Below are positions 12,401 to 24,411 of a DNA stretch of 64,000 nt, in pieces. The notes under the pieces are model-generated. The model was not told the DNA's origin. It saw nothing but the letters and a program-made list of their open reading frames with translations, and searched no databases. The position numbers and the translations under genes were made by a program. The stretch comes from Petrosia ficiformis. Taxonomy: Eukaryota > Porifera > Demospongiae > Haplosclerida > Petrosiidae. Each line of letters opens with the position of its first letter. Positions within the stretch are counted from its first letter, which is position 1. Where the stretch lies: assembly GCA_947044365.1 (NCBI GenBank), contig OX345636.1:46501037-46565036 (forward strand), given 5' to 3'.

Positions 12401-13795
12401 TTATACTATAGTAAGGGTGTTAACTCTGTACATTTGCAATTAGTTTAGTGACATATAGTTAGTTATATAGTTCTATTCTCGTGTATGTCATGTTATCATG
12501 GTAATTAATTGAGTTACTTTTAATCAAATGGAGAAAGACAAGCCTCACTTCATGGGAGGGAGTTAAAAGTGCAGTTTTTTGCGTGTGTGGATGTGCCTTA
12601 AGTGCATGACTAAGTTTTTGTTGCATCTAAGAAGACAAATTTTAGTACTCTGAGGAATAATTCAATAGATGTGCACTTAGTCAGTAGGTAAGGTCACTCC
12701 AGGTATACAGATATTCTTGTACAACTAAGTTTGAGTGGTTCAATATGTTTAGGAGATGTATAAACTATTAGAAAGTCCTTTTCTGATATTTGTTTTGATC
12801 ACAAACTGACAGACAGATGAACATAACCAATCACTTAATCCCATGTGCAGCATACTGTGTGGGGTAGCTAATTATCATTATGTTTATGAAGACCTATTAA
12901 AGAACTATTTGGAATAATACAGCTAATGACTGTATTTTTTCACCCTGCATTGTAATTGTAATGAAATAGTTGCAATTAAACTTTGCGAAAGTATTTACAT
13001 CAATTACTAATTGTAATGATAATGATTACACAAGTTGTCTTATTCAATTGAATTGTATAATTTTAGCCTTTTAGGTATGCATTTATATTCAACTTTATTT
13101 ATTGCAAATCTTTTAAGTATATACATATTGTAACATTAATCCATTAGTTGTGTGGTTTATGGTAGAGGTGATAATGTTTTCATTTTCTAGAATAGATGTG
13201 GAACTAATTGAGTGGAATTTAAATGGCAAACTGATGTGTTGGTACTCTAGGCTGAAACGTGGACTTAGCATAGTGAAATAAAAACAGTTAAATGAAATGT
13301 TTTTCTTCTCTTACTTTTATAGTCCTTGTATCTATTAACATCAGTTTCCTTTACATCTGTGTATAGATATCAGGAAATCATAGAAAACAATTTTTTTAGA
13401 AAATGTAATTTGGAACTAAGCACTACATTCTGTCATGTAGTGCAAATATTATAGAAAAAATATAGTTACTAGGCCTACATCTGAGTTGGAAAAGAAGGAC
13501 AGAGATGTTAACCAGTTCCAGTTAATGTCCTATATATACGTAAGTCTTGCACTCCTTGGATTCTAGACACTAGTATGTTTAATGAATTAAAGTTGCTCAG
13601 GCATTTAAGACATGATAGTCATGAAAATGTATGGGGGAATAGTTTAAGTTAGTACAGTTTCTCAAGTAAAATATATGGTACGAACATGCTATCACAGTTT
13701 TTGAGAGCTTTGGTAAACTATATTTTGCACATTATTTTGGAAGTTTAATATCATCTTAAATATTTGTATGTTTCTCATGTACCAAACAACCAACA
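8486..13795. repeat. Tandem duplication, left copy (3' half of gene 1)
   Basis: This segment, holding gene 1 exons 4-7 with introns and 3' flank, is repeated at about 14067-19715. Similarity starts near CATCTAACATTATATTAAAT on the left and fades near the CAACCAACAG/CAACAGAC stretch on the right. Exons and much of the introns are close to identical. The copies differ mainly by transposon insertions and small indels. Confidence 0.8.
10140..10215. repeat. MITE family C, internally deleted copy
   Basis: Only the two ends remain, GATAAACCTTTAACTATAAG and CCGATCCAATTATTGGTGC. The duplicate locus (15660-15945) keeps the middle, so the deletion in the gene 1 copy happened after the tandem duplication. 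Confidence 0.55.
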
Positions 13796-14849
13796 GTAGT
13801 ACATATACATTTAGTACATGTACATGTGTACATGTATACCTGTATACATAATGATGAATGTACATGTACTAATAATGTTTTTAACAATACATGTAAATAG
13901 AATATTATTACGTGTAAATTAATTATGATTCACAGAGTATGAGATACAGAAGGAATGACATAAAGTAAGACTGTACCCATCATGTGACTTGTGTTTATTA
14001 ACATAATATTGATAATTAACACAGTTAGGAAGTAAAAATGGAAGGTGGTCTCCCCAAATACACTACATCTAACATTATATTAAATTTTCTAAATTGGTAA
14101 AGGGCTATCAAAGTATTTCTAAAGGCATTCATCGTATCCTCAGAATAACTGAATAACCAAAAGATTTTTACTTGCACCGTTTTAATATAATTATCCTTCT
14201 TGTTTATGTCAAATTTCAATCCATTGCTTCATTATTGAGTTACAGTATAATCATGTACCTTATGACATTAAACTATACACTATATTACATATAAATTCAT
14301 CGCACCATAATTTAGAGGACATCATGAATGTGAACAGACTTTAGCAAGTAAGCATTTAGCAACTATTCAATGAATACTTTTAGCAACTACAAAAACCCAG
14401 ATGAGGTACTGCAAAATACATTCCATGTAATATCTAGTTTTCTTGTACTTATGGACACATGGTGAAAGAACTCAGCCAAATCAGCAGGGCCAAGAGTTTG
14501 AGTGCCGAAGCACTTCTTTTAAGCTTATGCTTCACTGTTGTATTCTAATCATAAGACCTTTACAGAGTAAACAAGAAATCAAACTTAAACTGTAACACAG
14601 ATAGTGTATTTCGCTATTGACTTTGCATGCACTTCTTGCCCCCATTTGTTATGTCGTCACAAGACCTTGTAACACCTCTTCTGATAGTAACCTGCTTAAA
14701 ATTGAATGCCATATTTATTAATTATCATTGATCTTGAGAGAATTGAATATGTTTCATTTTGAGTGTTTGATTTTTGATCAGCTCACTGTGGTTCTTAGTT
14801 CTTCAATCTTAGTATTTTGATATGTATAATAATGCATGTTTTATAACAG
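12401..14849. other. Gene 1 3' region and spacer, no gene seen
   Basis: Presumed 3' UTR and flank of gene 1; its duplicate counterpart follows 18435. A candidate poly(A) signal ATTAAA occurs near 12895 and a GAAATAAAAAC near 13276. An ACATGT-rich run lies at 13800-13870. The part from 13796 to 14066 is unique spacer between the tandem copies; after that the duplicated intron begins. Confidence 0.5.
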
Positions 14850-15659
14850 ATTCTACAAGAATATGGGATAGTCCTACATCAGGTCAGATACGTCTTAAAG
14901 GAGGTAACTTTTCTAATCAAGGCCTTCTTGAGATCTATTGTAATATATAGAGAGTGGGGAACAGTGTGTGATGATGGTTTCTATAGTACAGAAGCACTAG
15001 TAGCATGTAGACAATTGGGATATAATGACTACTATGATTATGATCGTCTTTCCATGTAAGATGTGTTTGTATGACAGCAGCTGTATATTATAATGAATGA
15101 TTTTCTTCTTACAACATAGAGTTGGAACATTTTCTCAGCCAATCTGGTTGGATAATGCTTATTGTTCACCTTCCAGTTACACATGTCTAACTACTTGTGA
15201 AAGTTGTCCCTCCTCTGAAAGTGTTTCTTGTTTTCATTCAGAAGATGTCACTCTGGATTGTAGTAAGTATATACAAATAATACTGTACATAATTATAGGA
15301 CAATGTATACAAGTCTTAGATTTTAACAATTTATTATGTTAGTTACAGAACCATTGCGAGCGTTCTACCAAGTGCTATTTATACCTCTAGACATTTGCTT
15401 AGCTTGAGCTTTGCAGAAACACACTGTAAAATCTTCCTGGGAATGTTGTGATCATCAATCCCATCTACCATAGTAGTCTTCTATGGAGAGAACAGCTCTG
15501 CATGGTACTTTGATACACCCACGCACCATACAATGAATTGTCAAAATAGTGTGGTTAGGTCTAAGACAGTTATATGTCCTCAGGTTAGGATATATATAAC
15601 ATAAGATACATTATAATTACATAGTAATTAAAGTACTATATAATTATGTATTTTATGGT

Positions 15660-15945
15660 GGTGTACTGGTTTGAGATTTTAGCGATAAACCTTTAACTAT
15701 AATTATACCGATAACCGATACCAATCCAATATTATATTATCTTCTGGATTCTAATTCAAATGAGCATTTTCTCAATAATTAGGAGTATCATGAAAGCTGC
15801 TATAATCACAAGAAATGACACTATTGGTGCATGTTTTACAATATCTTTCAGAAATAACCAATACCGATACTAAAAATAATGGCTGATAATGATCAATACC
15901 AATTACCGATCCAATTATTGGTGCATCACAAGTGTTTTAGGCGCA
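15660..15945. mobile_element. MITE family C, longer copy
   Basis: Inverted ends built on TACCGATAACCGATACC and the complementary ATTACCGATCCAATTATTGG. The interior shares ATGAGCATTTTCTCAATAAT and AATAATGGCTGATAAT with the copies at 31575 and 50300. Non-coding. Confidence 0.6.
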
Positions 15946-16429
15946 ATATGTAATATCAAGGAGCTGCCAAGTGCTGTGTTTGCCATATAGTACAGTTAGA
16001 GCACTATAATATAATGCTGGGAGGGACATATGGGCTATAGTAATCACGACTGCCGAGGGTGGAGTGATTATATAGTCCATGCATCATAAAATTAATGGGT
16101 GTTTCATAAATAATATTTTTTGTGAAAGGCAAAACGAGCTGTATAGTGTGTGACTGAATGCACGCTTAGGTCCCTTGTTAATCCACGAGTAAGATGCCAC
16201 ATCAGTCTGCAAGCAAAGGTCATCACTGTCTCTGAAAAAAAATCACCACAGACAAGTCACTTCAAAGGTAAGTTGTTGAACTATATATCTCAAATTTGCT
16301 TTGCTAAACTCTTAAACAAATGGCTTGCTGTTTATGTGACCAAGTTGCAAAGGCGAGAAGTAAATAGTTGATTGGTTTGTAAAATATAATTTTTCACATA
16401 AGTAGTGACAGGTTTTATATCAATCATCA

Positions 16430-17745
16430 ATCTTAGATTATAGCTCATTAAAATGCTGCAATCTGATTGGTCAATTAGAGGTTTCTAAATCCCGTAGTAA
16501 ACCTACTTTTAATTGATTATAATCACTTAGTAAACCTGTTGCGATATTGCTATAGTAATTTCACAGAACGAACAGAAGCAAAGTTTGTTGTAAGGCTGGA
16601 TCTGTTGATTTTTACATGCGATAGACTGAGAAAGTCGCTAAAGTGTGGGCGTTGACCGCTGACTACTGCATCTGTAAAAACACTCGTCTAGCTGCTTTCT
16701 ACCAACAAATGAAGAATGGCTTTAATATCCACGGCCTTCTTAAAAGGTCTTCTGTCCAACTAAGTAAGCTAAAATCTTCAACTTTTTGAAATCCAAAAGT
16801 TACACAGCTGACAAAAGATAGATGTGGGCGTTGCCCTCGAGAGCAAAGCACTCGCACTATTGATCACCTTGCTGTCTTTCTGCAACTAAAAAAGAGTACC
16901 ACATGGCTTTCTTGTTATTTCTTCTATCCAACACAGTAATAGCTATAATCTAAATTGCTTAGATACATAGAACTACCTTGGAAACATTAATTACTTCGGG
17001 CTCCGCCCTCAGTAATTAAACTGTTTCCGCGGTAGTTCTATTGCTCGTAGAAACCTCGAATACAGTAGTCTGGCGAACCAGCCTCTCCCCTTTTTGACAA
17101 TCGGACGGCCGATTGTCAAAAAGGGGAGAGGCTGGTTCGCCAGACTACGAATACAGTCTATTTGAATTGACTAATCAGATTGCACGATTACAAGTATTTA
17201 CTTATTAACCCCACGGGCTTACTTATCAACTTATTAACTCATTAACCATGAATATAGCATGAAGGATGAATAGTCTAACTGTTCAATAATGAAAATTGAA
17301 GGTGATCATACTGATGGGGGAGCCCAAAGTAATTAATGTTTCCAAGGTAGTTCTTTTGCGTGTGGAAACCAAGAATACAGTATCTAAGCAATTTAGATTA
17401 TAGTTATTATTTTGTTGGATAGGAGACATAACAAGAAAGCCATGTGGTACTCTTCTTTAGCTGCAGAAAGATAGCAAGGTGATCGATAGCGCGAGCGTTT
17501 TGCTCTCGAGGGCAACGCCCACATCGTCAGCTGTGTAACTTTTGGATTTCAAAAAGCCGAAGATTTTAGCTTACTTAGTTGGACAGAAGACATTTTAAGA
17601 AGGCCGTGGATACTCAGACTTCAGAAATTGAGAGTTGCAGTTGAGTGAATTGAGGGGAGTTTTTAGTTCTTTTATATTTCGACGCGACGTTGCTAGGCGC
17701 TGTTTTACTGCTTTACTCGAATAATGATTCGTCTGATTTAAAGCG
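16430..17745. mobile_element. 1.3 kb fold-back insertion in the pseudogene intron
   Basis: Absent from the matching intron of gene 1. The segment 16722-17030 is the reverse complement, with few changes, of about 17320-17612: one arm reads TGGGCGTTGCCCTCGAGAGC and the other GCTCTCGAGGGCAACGCCCA. The arms are about 300 bases each and separated by about 290 bases. No transposase is visible. The outer borders are where similarity to the gene 1 intron resumes and were not refined. Confidence 0.65.
17066..17147. mobile_element. 82-bp perfect palindromic mini-element
   Basis: Two exact complementary arms of 39-40 bases begin TAGTCTGGCGAACCAGCC. They flank a 4-base loop and are bordered by a 9-bp direct repeat CGAATACAG (17057-17065 and 17148-17156). 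It sits in the centre of the larger fold-back element. The perfect arms and perfect flanking repeat indicate a recent insertion. Confidence 0.8.
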
Positions 17746-19715
17746 TAATTTAATAAGGAAGACAGAGATAAATTGAACATGCATGCAATACAGATCTAGA
17801 ACACTGTATTTACTGTTTCTTTATACACTTTGTTCAAATTAAATTAATGATTAAATATATAACAACAATAAGATTTGTTAGACTTTGTATACTCTGAGGG
17901 GAAATATTAATTTTTTTTCTCATTCCTCTCAGGTTACTCTTCATTTGATTGTGATGTTTCAACAACAACAAGTTCAACTTGCAGTACCGATTGTTAGTAT
18001 AAGTTCTGTATGTATTACTGTTTTTCTACTAGCAATATTTCCTTTATAATTTTATCTCAATATTCCACAGCATCTATCTCAGCTGGAACCATTGTAGGTG
18101 CAGTTCTTGGTGCTATATTTGGTATAATCTTCTGTATACTAATCTTCACTGTACCATTCTGTATTTGTTGCTGTCTTGGAGTTGGGGTAGGTGCAGCTTC
18201 TAGACGTTCCCCAACCACAAGAGTAGTGGCACACCCTACAACAACTACCACAACTGCTCTCACCACTGAACAGATCAACACTTCTAACTTCAGTCCACAA
18301 ACAAAGCAGGATCCTCCTCCTCCTCCTTATTTTCAACCTCCACCACAAGCAAACCCCTATACAACTGCCTATCCAACTCAACCAGGTTATCCTCAACAGC
18401 CTCCAGCTTATCCTACTGGTGGCTATCCTGGATAACCAGAGTATCAACAATATCCAGGCTATCCTCAACCCAACCCTCCTAGTCAGTATTGAAGAAGAAA
18501 GTAACTAATTATTAAATGCTTTACTTTAGTAAGGGTGTTAATTCTGTACATTGTACATTTGTAATTAGTTTAGTTACATATAGTTAGTTATATAGTTCCA
18601 TTCTCGTGTATGTCGTGTTTATCATTGAGTTACTTTTAATCAAATGGAGCCTCTCTTCATGAGCGGGGGTTAAAAGTAGTGTTTTTTGTTGGGTGTGTGT
18701 AAGTGACTAAGTTTTTGTTGCATCTAAGAAATAGAATTTTAGTACTCTGATGAATATTTTAATAGATGCATGTGCACTTAGTCATTAGGTAAAGTCACTC
18801 CAGGTATGCAGATGTTCTTGTACAACTAAGTTTGAGCGGTTCAATATGTTTAGGAGTTGTATAAACTATTAGAAAGTATTTTTCTGATATTTGTTTTGAT
18901 CACAAACTGACAGACAGATGAACATAACCAATCACTTAATCCCTTGAGCAGCATACTGTGTGGGATAGCTAATTATCATCATGTTTATGAAGAACTATAA
19001 TTAAACTGGAATAATAATTATAATGACTGCATTTTTTTACCCTGCATTGTAATTGTAATGAAATAGTCTTTGCAATAGTATTTACATCAATTACTAATTG
19101 TAATGATAATGATTACAATTGTTGTCTTAAATAATTTATTTTATTGAATTGTATAATTTTTATCTAAGGAGCTCACTGATTAGTGCTGGTAATGTGACAA
19201 AATGTCACCTCATCAACTTTAGCCTTTTAGGTACACATTTATATTCAAATTTATTAATGGTAAATCTTTTAAATAGATATTGTAACATTGATCCATTACT
19301 TAAAATGTAATTTGGCTTCTATTGCTGATTGCAACTAAACACTACATTCTGTCATGTAGTGCAAGTATTATAGAAAAAATATAGTTACTACAGTTTAGGT
19401 ACATCTGAGTTGGAAAAAAAGGACAGAGATGTTAACCAGATCCATTTAATGTCCTATGCAAAAGTTTTGCACTCCTTGGATTCTAGACACTAGTATGTAT
19501 AATAAATTAAAGTTGCTCAGACTACTATTTAAGACGTAATAGTCATGAACATTTATGGGGGAATAGTTTAAGGTAGCGCAGTTTCTCAAGTCAAATATGG
19601 TACAAACATGCTATCACCGTTTTTGAGAGCTTTATATAGTAAACTATATTTTGGACACTATTTTGGAAGGTTAATATCACCATAAAGATTTGTCTGTCTC
19701 TCATGTATCAAGCAA

Positions 19716-20699
19716 CAGACTATGTTTGTATTTTGCACTAGCTAGATTTTGTGGAGAAAGGGTATTTCTTTGGGGTTTGGACCTGATAATTCTTGTAACC
19801 TGAAAGTTTAAAATTTGGGTTGTAAAATTATAATTATACAAGAACATTTAATTATTATGCGAGAATGATTGACCACGACCCTCATGAATAGTTAATTAGG
19901 CGAAGAAATTTGAAATTTCACCCACGCCCAGTCTACCCTCTCAGTGGACCTGGCTACATTGGTTTTTATTTATTCTCACATTACAACTTGCTTGTGTACA
20001 TTTATAATATTTTACCTTTGAAGAAATCTATCTGCATTTTAGCATTGCCAGGACAAGCTCTCCTGATTTCTATTAAGTAGGCCTTATAGGTTTTGGGTGC
20101 CGGAATTTATTACACTGAAATAAGATGTTGCTTACCAGAAATATACTGGTAGCCCAAAATTGGCCATTTTTGACTACAAAAACTTAGAAGATTGTAGCAC
20201 ATACAAACATTTGCATTGCTGTATTTCTGAAATAATGACAACAATTCTGGTATTAGTGGAATTTTGAGCTTTTTCAAATAGTAAAAACTTGTACAAAATG
20301 ATCAAAATCCCACCAAGTGACTCATGCACAGAATTAAATTTGTGTTGTGAGCACGTGAATTCGTTAATTAATTGACAATTATTATATTCCTGCAGTTTTT
20401 CTATCATTTTAGCGATGTGTCAGCCTAGCAAGACTAAAACTGATTTGACCTGATTTCCAGTAGTTTAACCTTAAAAGAACACCACGTAAATAGTCCTCCA
20501 ATTAAAGCTGACAACTATAAGGCCTAATATGAATAAGCAATAATGGCAGAAATATATGATTAATACGCAAGACACGCTCAAAGCACTTTCACCACATGCG
20601 ATGCAACCACTGCAGAATAAATTATTCATATTGCGTGTTACAAGTGCAGTGTCTGAGTGACACCAGTCGCACGTGATATAGTCATGTCAAGGGTCCAGT
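19716..20699. other. Intergenic, no gene seen
   Basis: AT-rich sequence between the duplicated segment and the retrotransposon flank. Short open frames here show no recognisable domains, splice context or codon bias. Confidence 0.4.
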
Positions 20700-20867
20700 G
20701 TAGTCTCGGTACCAGACACCTACACTAAAACGTGTTTTAGCTAGTCTCGCGTGACCCCGCATGGCCACGTGAGACTATGTTTTAGTGGGACACCCCCTTC
20801 GATTCACTTCTCTAATCGAAGGGGCTGGCCGCAGACTACGTTTTAGCGTGGGCATCTTGTACCGAAG
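20700..20867. mobile_element. Nested GC-richer hairpin elements
   Basis: An outer inverted pair runs from CGGTACCAGACACC (20707) to the complementary run ending GTACCG (20864). Inside it, TAGTCTCGCGTG and CACGTGAGACTA (20742-20777) form a small palindrome flanked by TGTTTTAG on both sides. A further hairpin CCCTTCGATT/AATCGAAGGG lies at about 20796-20824. These look like tiny non-autonomous elements inserted into one another. Confidence 0.55.
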
Positions 20868-20958
20868 TGCTCGATCCACAGCCATGCATGTTTATGCACT
20901 TGTACCTCTCCTTTCTTGTAATCACACACAATCTTATCGATTAGTGCTATAGTCTCTC

Positions 20959-20996
20959 AAGCCAAACCCAACTGTAAAGCGGGGAAGGGTCTGGAC
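20959..20996 (-). promoter_or_regulatory. Orphan copy of the gene 3/4 upstream motif
   Basis: The reverse complement carries GTCCAGACCCTTCCCCGC followed by a run matching GGGTTGGGTCTGGCTTG with two changes. The same 38-40 bases lie immediately before the start codons of genes 3 and 4. No signal-peptide exon follows this copy. It is probably the relic of a lost paralogue's promoter and 5' UTR, or a mobile fragment. Confidence 0.5.
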
Positions 20997-21277
20997 ACAG
21001 CTGCTTGTTTCTGGACTCAGTACGTTGCACCCCACTCAAATAGCAGAACGTCACAAAACCTCAGAACAGCAGTACCGCAAAATTAACATGGAGGTGTTGA
21101 TCGATGATAGAACAAGCCATTAGCGACAGATTGTTAGCATGCCATATATTCTCGTATTCTTTGAATATGCAATAGTCACAGGAAATCGTACAATATATGT
21201 GTATATAAAGCGATGTTGTATATAGTTTTTATTCAGTTATTACTAGGTCTCTGTCTTACTATTGTTTTGTCATTAGT

Positions 21278-22061
21278 TTATGGTACGTGCGTACCTTCGG
21301 ATGTTTCTCTATTAGACTCCAGTTCCTTCACATTGGATGTGTCTTTAACAGTCTGCGTACTAGAATTCAATAAATCATTGGGAGTATCTATCTCTGAATA
21401 CATTTGTGTTAAATGACGTCGATTCCTTCTGTAAGTTCCATTAGAAAGTTTGAATATAATATGACCTTGGATACGGAGCTTTACCAACAACTCTTCCTTT
21501 TGCTTTAGAATCTTTGATCCAAACTACATCTCCTCGGATTAAAGGATTGTACTGTATAACTTTGTGACGCTTATCGAAATTCCTCTTTTGTTTAATATTT
21601 TTCAGCTTCTCCTTTTCTTTCACTTGCAAATGATTGGGTAATTTTGGTCTTAACAGCTGTAAACTGATTGGAATCATTGAACGCAACTTTCGCCCCATCA
21701 ATAGTTGGGAAGAATTTGTAATTGGAGTGCATCTATATGCCAGTAATCCCACATATGGGTCTTCATTCTTGTTTAACACATCTTTAATAGTCCTTACAGC
21801 ACGTTCTGCCCCGCCATTACTTTGTGGATAATAAGGACTTGAGGTTGAGTGTGTGAAGTTGTATTCCTTGGCAAACTCTGTGAATACTTCACTAGCATAC
21901 TGAGGCCCATTGTCTGACACTAACTCTTCTGGAATGCCATAACGAGCAAAAACAGATTTTAGGCGACGAATCACTTCGCCAGAAGACGTTACTGACAACT
22001 TTGCTATTTCTATGAAACGAGAATAGTAATCAACTACTAACAATATGACATACCTTTCCAC
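21278..22061 (-). pseudogene. Integrase catalytic core and C-terminus (broken)
   Basis: The frame 22061-21441 shows an RNase H-fold integrase core: VVDYYSRFIE, then SDNGPQYAS with the second catalytic Asp, then SNGGAERAVRTIKD with the catalytic Glu. A frameshift near 21460 moves the end (NGTYRRNRRHL, typical of Ty3/gypsy integrase C-termini) into another frame that runs to 21278. The join to the upstream segment near 22050 is also frameshifted. It is not functional as read. Confidence 0.85.
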
Positions 22062-22648
22062 TGGAATAAATCAGTGGCTACTTTTTGCCAGGGGTATTCT
22101 GGTAATGCTGTTGGTTCTGCATGTTGAATCCTATGTGAGGTACAGATTGGACAATTTATAACCTTCTTTTCTATATCTTGGTTAATCGTTGGCCACCAAA
22201 CAGACTGTCTTGCTCTTTCCTTACATTTCACGATCCCTTGGTGTCCTGCATGAATCTTGTCCAGTATCTCTGTTCTCATTTTCTGTGGAATCCATATTCG
22301 GTCACCTCGGAAAATCAATCCTTCTTGGACATTCATCTCAGCACGCAATGGTATGAGTGGTTTCACTTCTCCATTTGATTTGCTTGAAACAGGCCAGCCT
22401 CTTTGGATATAATGAAAAAGCTTTTTACAGGTCTCGTCTTCCTGTTGAGCTTCTTGTATCTCCTTTAATCTTCTTGAAGTAGCCGGTAAGTGATTTACTA
22501 CGTGGTTTACAAACATGGAAACATCTTGTCTAAATAAAATATCTTTCTCTGTCATCTTCTCGAATGGTGCTCTGGACAAAGTATCTGCTGTAACTAATTC
22601 TTTTCCCGGAACGTGTGATATGGTATAATCGAACTGCATCAAACGCAT
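22037..22648 (-). pseudogene. RNase H end and integrase zinc domain (broken)
   Basis: Begins with the end of the RNase H/connection region (FDYTISHVPGKELVTADTLS) and continues into an HHCC zinc-binding domain (HAGHQGIVKCK... then CPIC). The adjoining frames overlap it at 22639-22648 and 22037-22061, which is where single-base shifts must lie. Confidence 0.85.
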
Positions 22649-24012
22649 ATGAAATCTTTGAATTCTAAGTCCAAGTGCTTAGATGTGAAAAGAGGTACGA
22701 ACGGTTTGTGATCCGTCTTGATGTGGAACTGCTTTCCAATTAGGTAGTCTTTGAAACGCTCACAACCCCATGTAACGGCTAACGCTTCACGTTCTATTTG
22801 AGCGTATAGTTGCTCTGTATCTGACATAGACCGTGAGGTATAGGCAACTGGTCTCCAAGTTCCATTCGTACTTCTCTGTTCCAAGACAGCTCCCAGACCA
22901 TATGAGGATGCATCTGCTGAAACTTTAATCTCTCTTGTATGGTCGTATAAAACTAGTACCTTGCTGGAAACTAGATCTTCTTTGATTCGCCGGAATGCTT
23001 CTTCCTGAGCATCTGACCAGGTCCACTGACATTTTAAACTTAAGAGGTCTCTCAGAGGTTTAGATCTTTCTGATAGATGTGGAGCAAATTTGCTCATCTG
23101 ATTTACCATCCCCAAAAATTGTCGTACTTCCTTGACATTTTCTGGTTGTCTCATATTTGTAATTGCTTCCAGTTTATCTGGATCTGGTCTGATCCCTTGG
23201 GCGTCTATCACTTGTCCTAGGAATTGAACACTGGTTTTCGAGAATTGACACTTATCCAAATTAAGTGTTACTCCAGAACTTCCTATTCTCTCCAAGGCTC
23301 TTTCTAAATGCTGATCATGCTCTTCCGGATTTTTCCCATATATCAAGAGATCATCTAGCATACAAACAAGTCCATCCAGTCCTGTAAGCAGCTCCGTCAT
23401 CTTCCTTTGAAAGTGTTCTGGTGCTGATGTTATGCCGAAAGGCAAACGATTGAATCGAAATCTCCCAAACGGAGTAATAAATGTGGTCAAAAACGAGGAT
23501 TTGTCTGTAAGCTTAATTTGCCAAAATCCCGAATTAGCATCCAATTTGCTAAACACCTTTGCCTCACCGAGTTGGGCAAGTGTATGTTCCACTGAAGGAA
23601 TTATATGTCGTTCTCTCTGAACATTTTTGTTGAGTCTCGTTAAATCCATGCAAATTCGTACTCTTCCATCACTTTTAGGTACAACTACTATGCCTGCACA
23701 CCAATCAGTAGGCTCCGTTACTGGAGAGATAACTCCTAACTCTTGCATCCTTCTTAATTCTTCTTTTACTTTGGGAAGTAAAGGTAATGGAATGCGTCTA
23801 GGGGTGTGAAGAACAAAAGGCTGTACTTCATCTTTGAGTCGTATTTCATATTCTCCTTCCATCTCTCCTAGACTCTGAAAAAGCTCCGAGTATCTTTCTG
23901 TGATGGACTGCTTTGTAGTATTAACTGTATGGAGCCGTGTGATAAGATTAAGGTCTTCAATAACTGACCGTCCCAGTAGTGGCGTATCCAAGCCTTCCAT
24001 GACATAAATCAC
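22639..24012 (-). pseudogene. Reverse transcriptase and RNase H
   Basis: About 457 codons are open. RT landmarks appear in order: a DWCAGIVVVPKSDGRVRICM block, LPFGITSAPEHFQR, and the catalytic MLDDLLIYG (a variant of YxDD). Then comes the thumb segment VQFLGQVID, and RNase H with DASSYGLGAVL and TDHKPFVPLF. A single in-frame TGA at 24019 separates it from the protease frame upstream. This is the best-preserved part of the element. Confidence 0.9.
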
Positions 24013-24018
24013 TCTATT

Positions 24019-24411
24019 TCACAAAGTTCTACCGTGTTTTTTGATAGTGGCATTAATTGCACCTTTGGTCGGTAATAAACGACGGTCTGGTTCGTTGAGG
24101 TTTCTTGTAGGGAAACTCATCTGTCCATCTTTTTTTTCATCATACTGCTTTAATGGCAGTACTGTTACATCTGCTCCCGTATCCATCTTGAACTTTAGGT
24201 TTCTGTTGTTGACTTCCAAATCCACCATCCAGGGGTTGCCCGTTTCAACTGAATGTACAGTGCCTAGAAATGCATCAGGTTTGTCACTGGAGTTTACTGT
24301 ACTTACTGTGCTTTTGGTCCTGCACATAGCTTTAAAATGCCCTTTATTTTTGCAATTGTAGAATTTTTTGCTGGGCATTGAAGTCTGGGATGAGGCGGAC
24401 CTTTCCCACAT
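24019..24411 (-). pseudogene. Nucleocapsid end and aspartic protease
   Basis: A degenerate zinc knuckle (NCKNKGHFKAMC) lacks one expected Cys and is followed by a retropepsin active site KMDTGADVTVLP. The frame ends in TGA and resumes in the same frame as the RT segment downstream. Confidence 0.85.

Larger units (their letters stand above)
14850..18435 (+). pseudogene. Partial duplicate of gene 1 (SRCR-B, linker, TM, tail), broken
   Basis: Exon equivalents are 14850-15055, 15120-15262, 17933-17992 and 18071-18435. The first has a net 4-base insertion after the codons for the YCN motif, which creates an in-frame TAG and shifts the frame just before WGTVCDD. The tail exon has GGATAACC where gene 1 has GGAAACCC, so it stops about 15 codons early, although the original frame can be followed beyond it. 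Splice sites and the transmembrane/Cys/PPPPY region (FCICCCLG, DPPPPPYF) are intact. With no signal exon or SRCR-A it is unlikely to be a gene by itself. Exons 15120 onward could still serve as alternative 3' exons of gene 1, because the phases match. Confidence 0.8.
14067..19715. repeat. Tandem duplication, right copy
   Basis: Second copy of 8486-13795. It contains the pseudogene exons and one insertion of about 1.3 kb (about 16430-17745) that the first copy lacks. It lacks the signal-peptide and SRCR-A exons, so duplication began inside intron 3 of gene 1. Confidence 0.8.

Noticed and set aside
20174..20407. 77-codon - strand frame
   Set aside because: No family resemblance, no splice sites, low-complexity codon use typical of AT-rich intergenic DNA.
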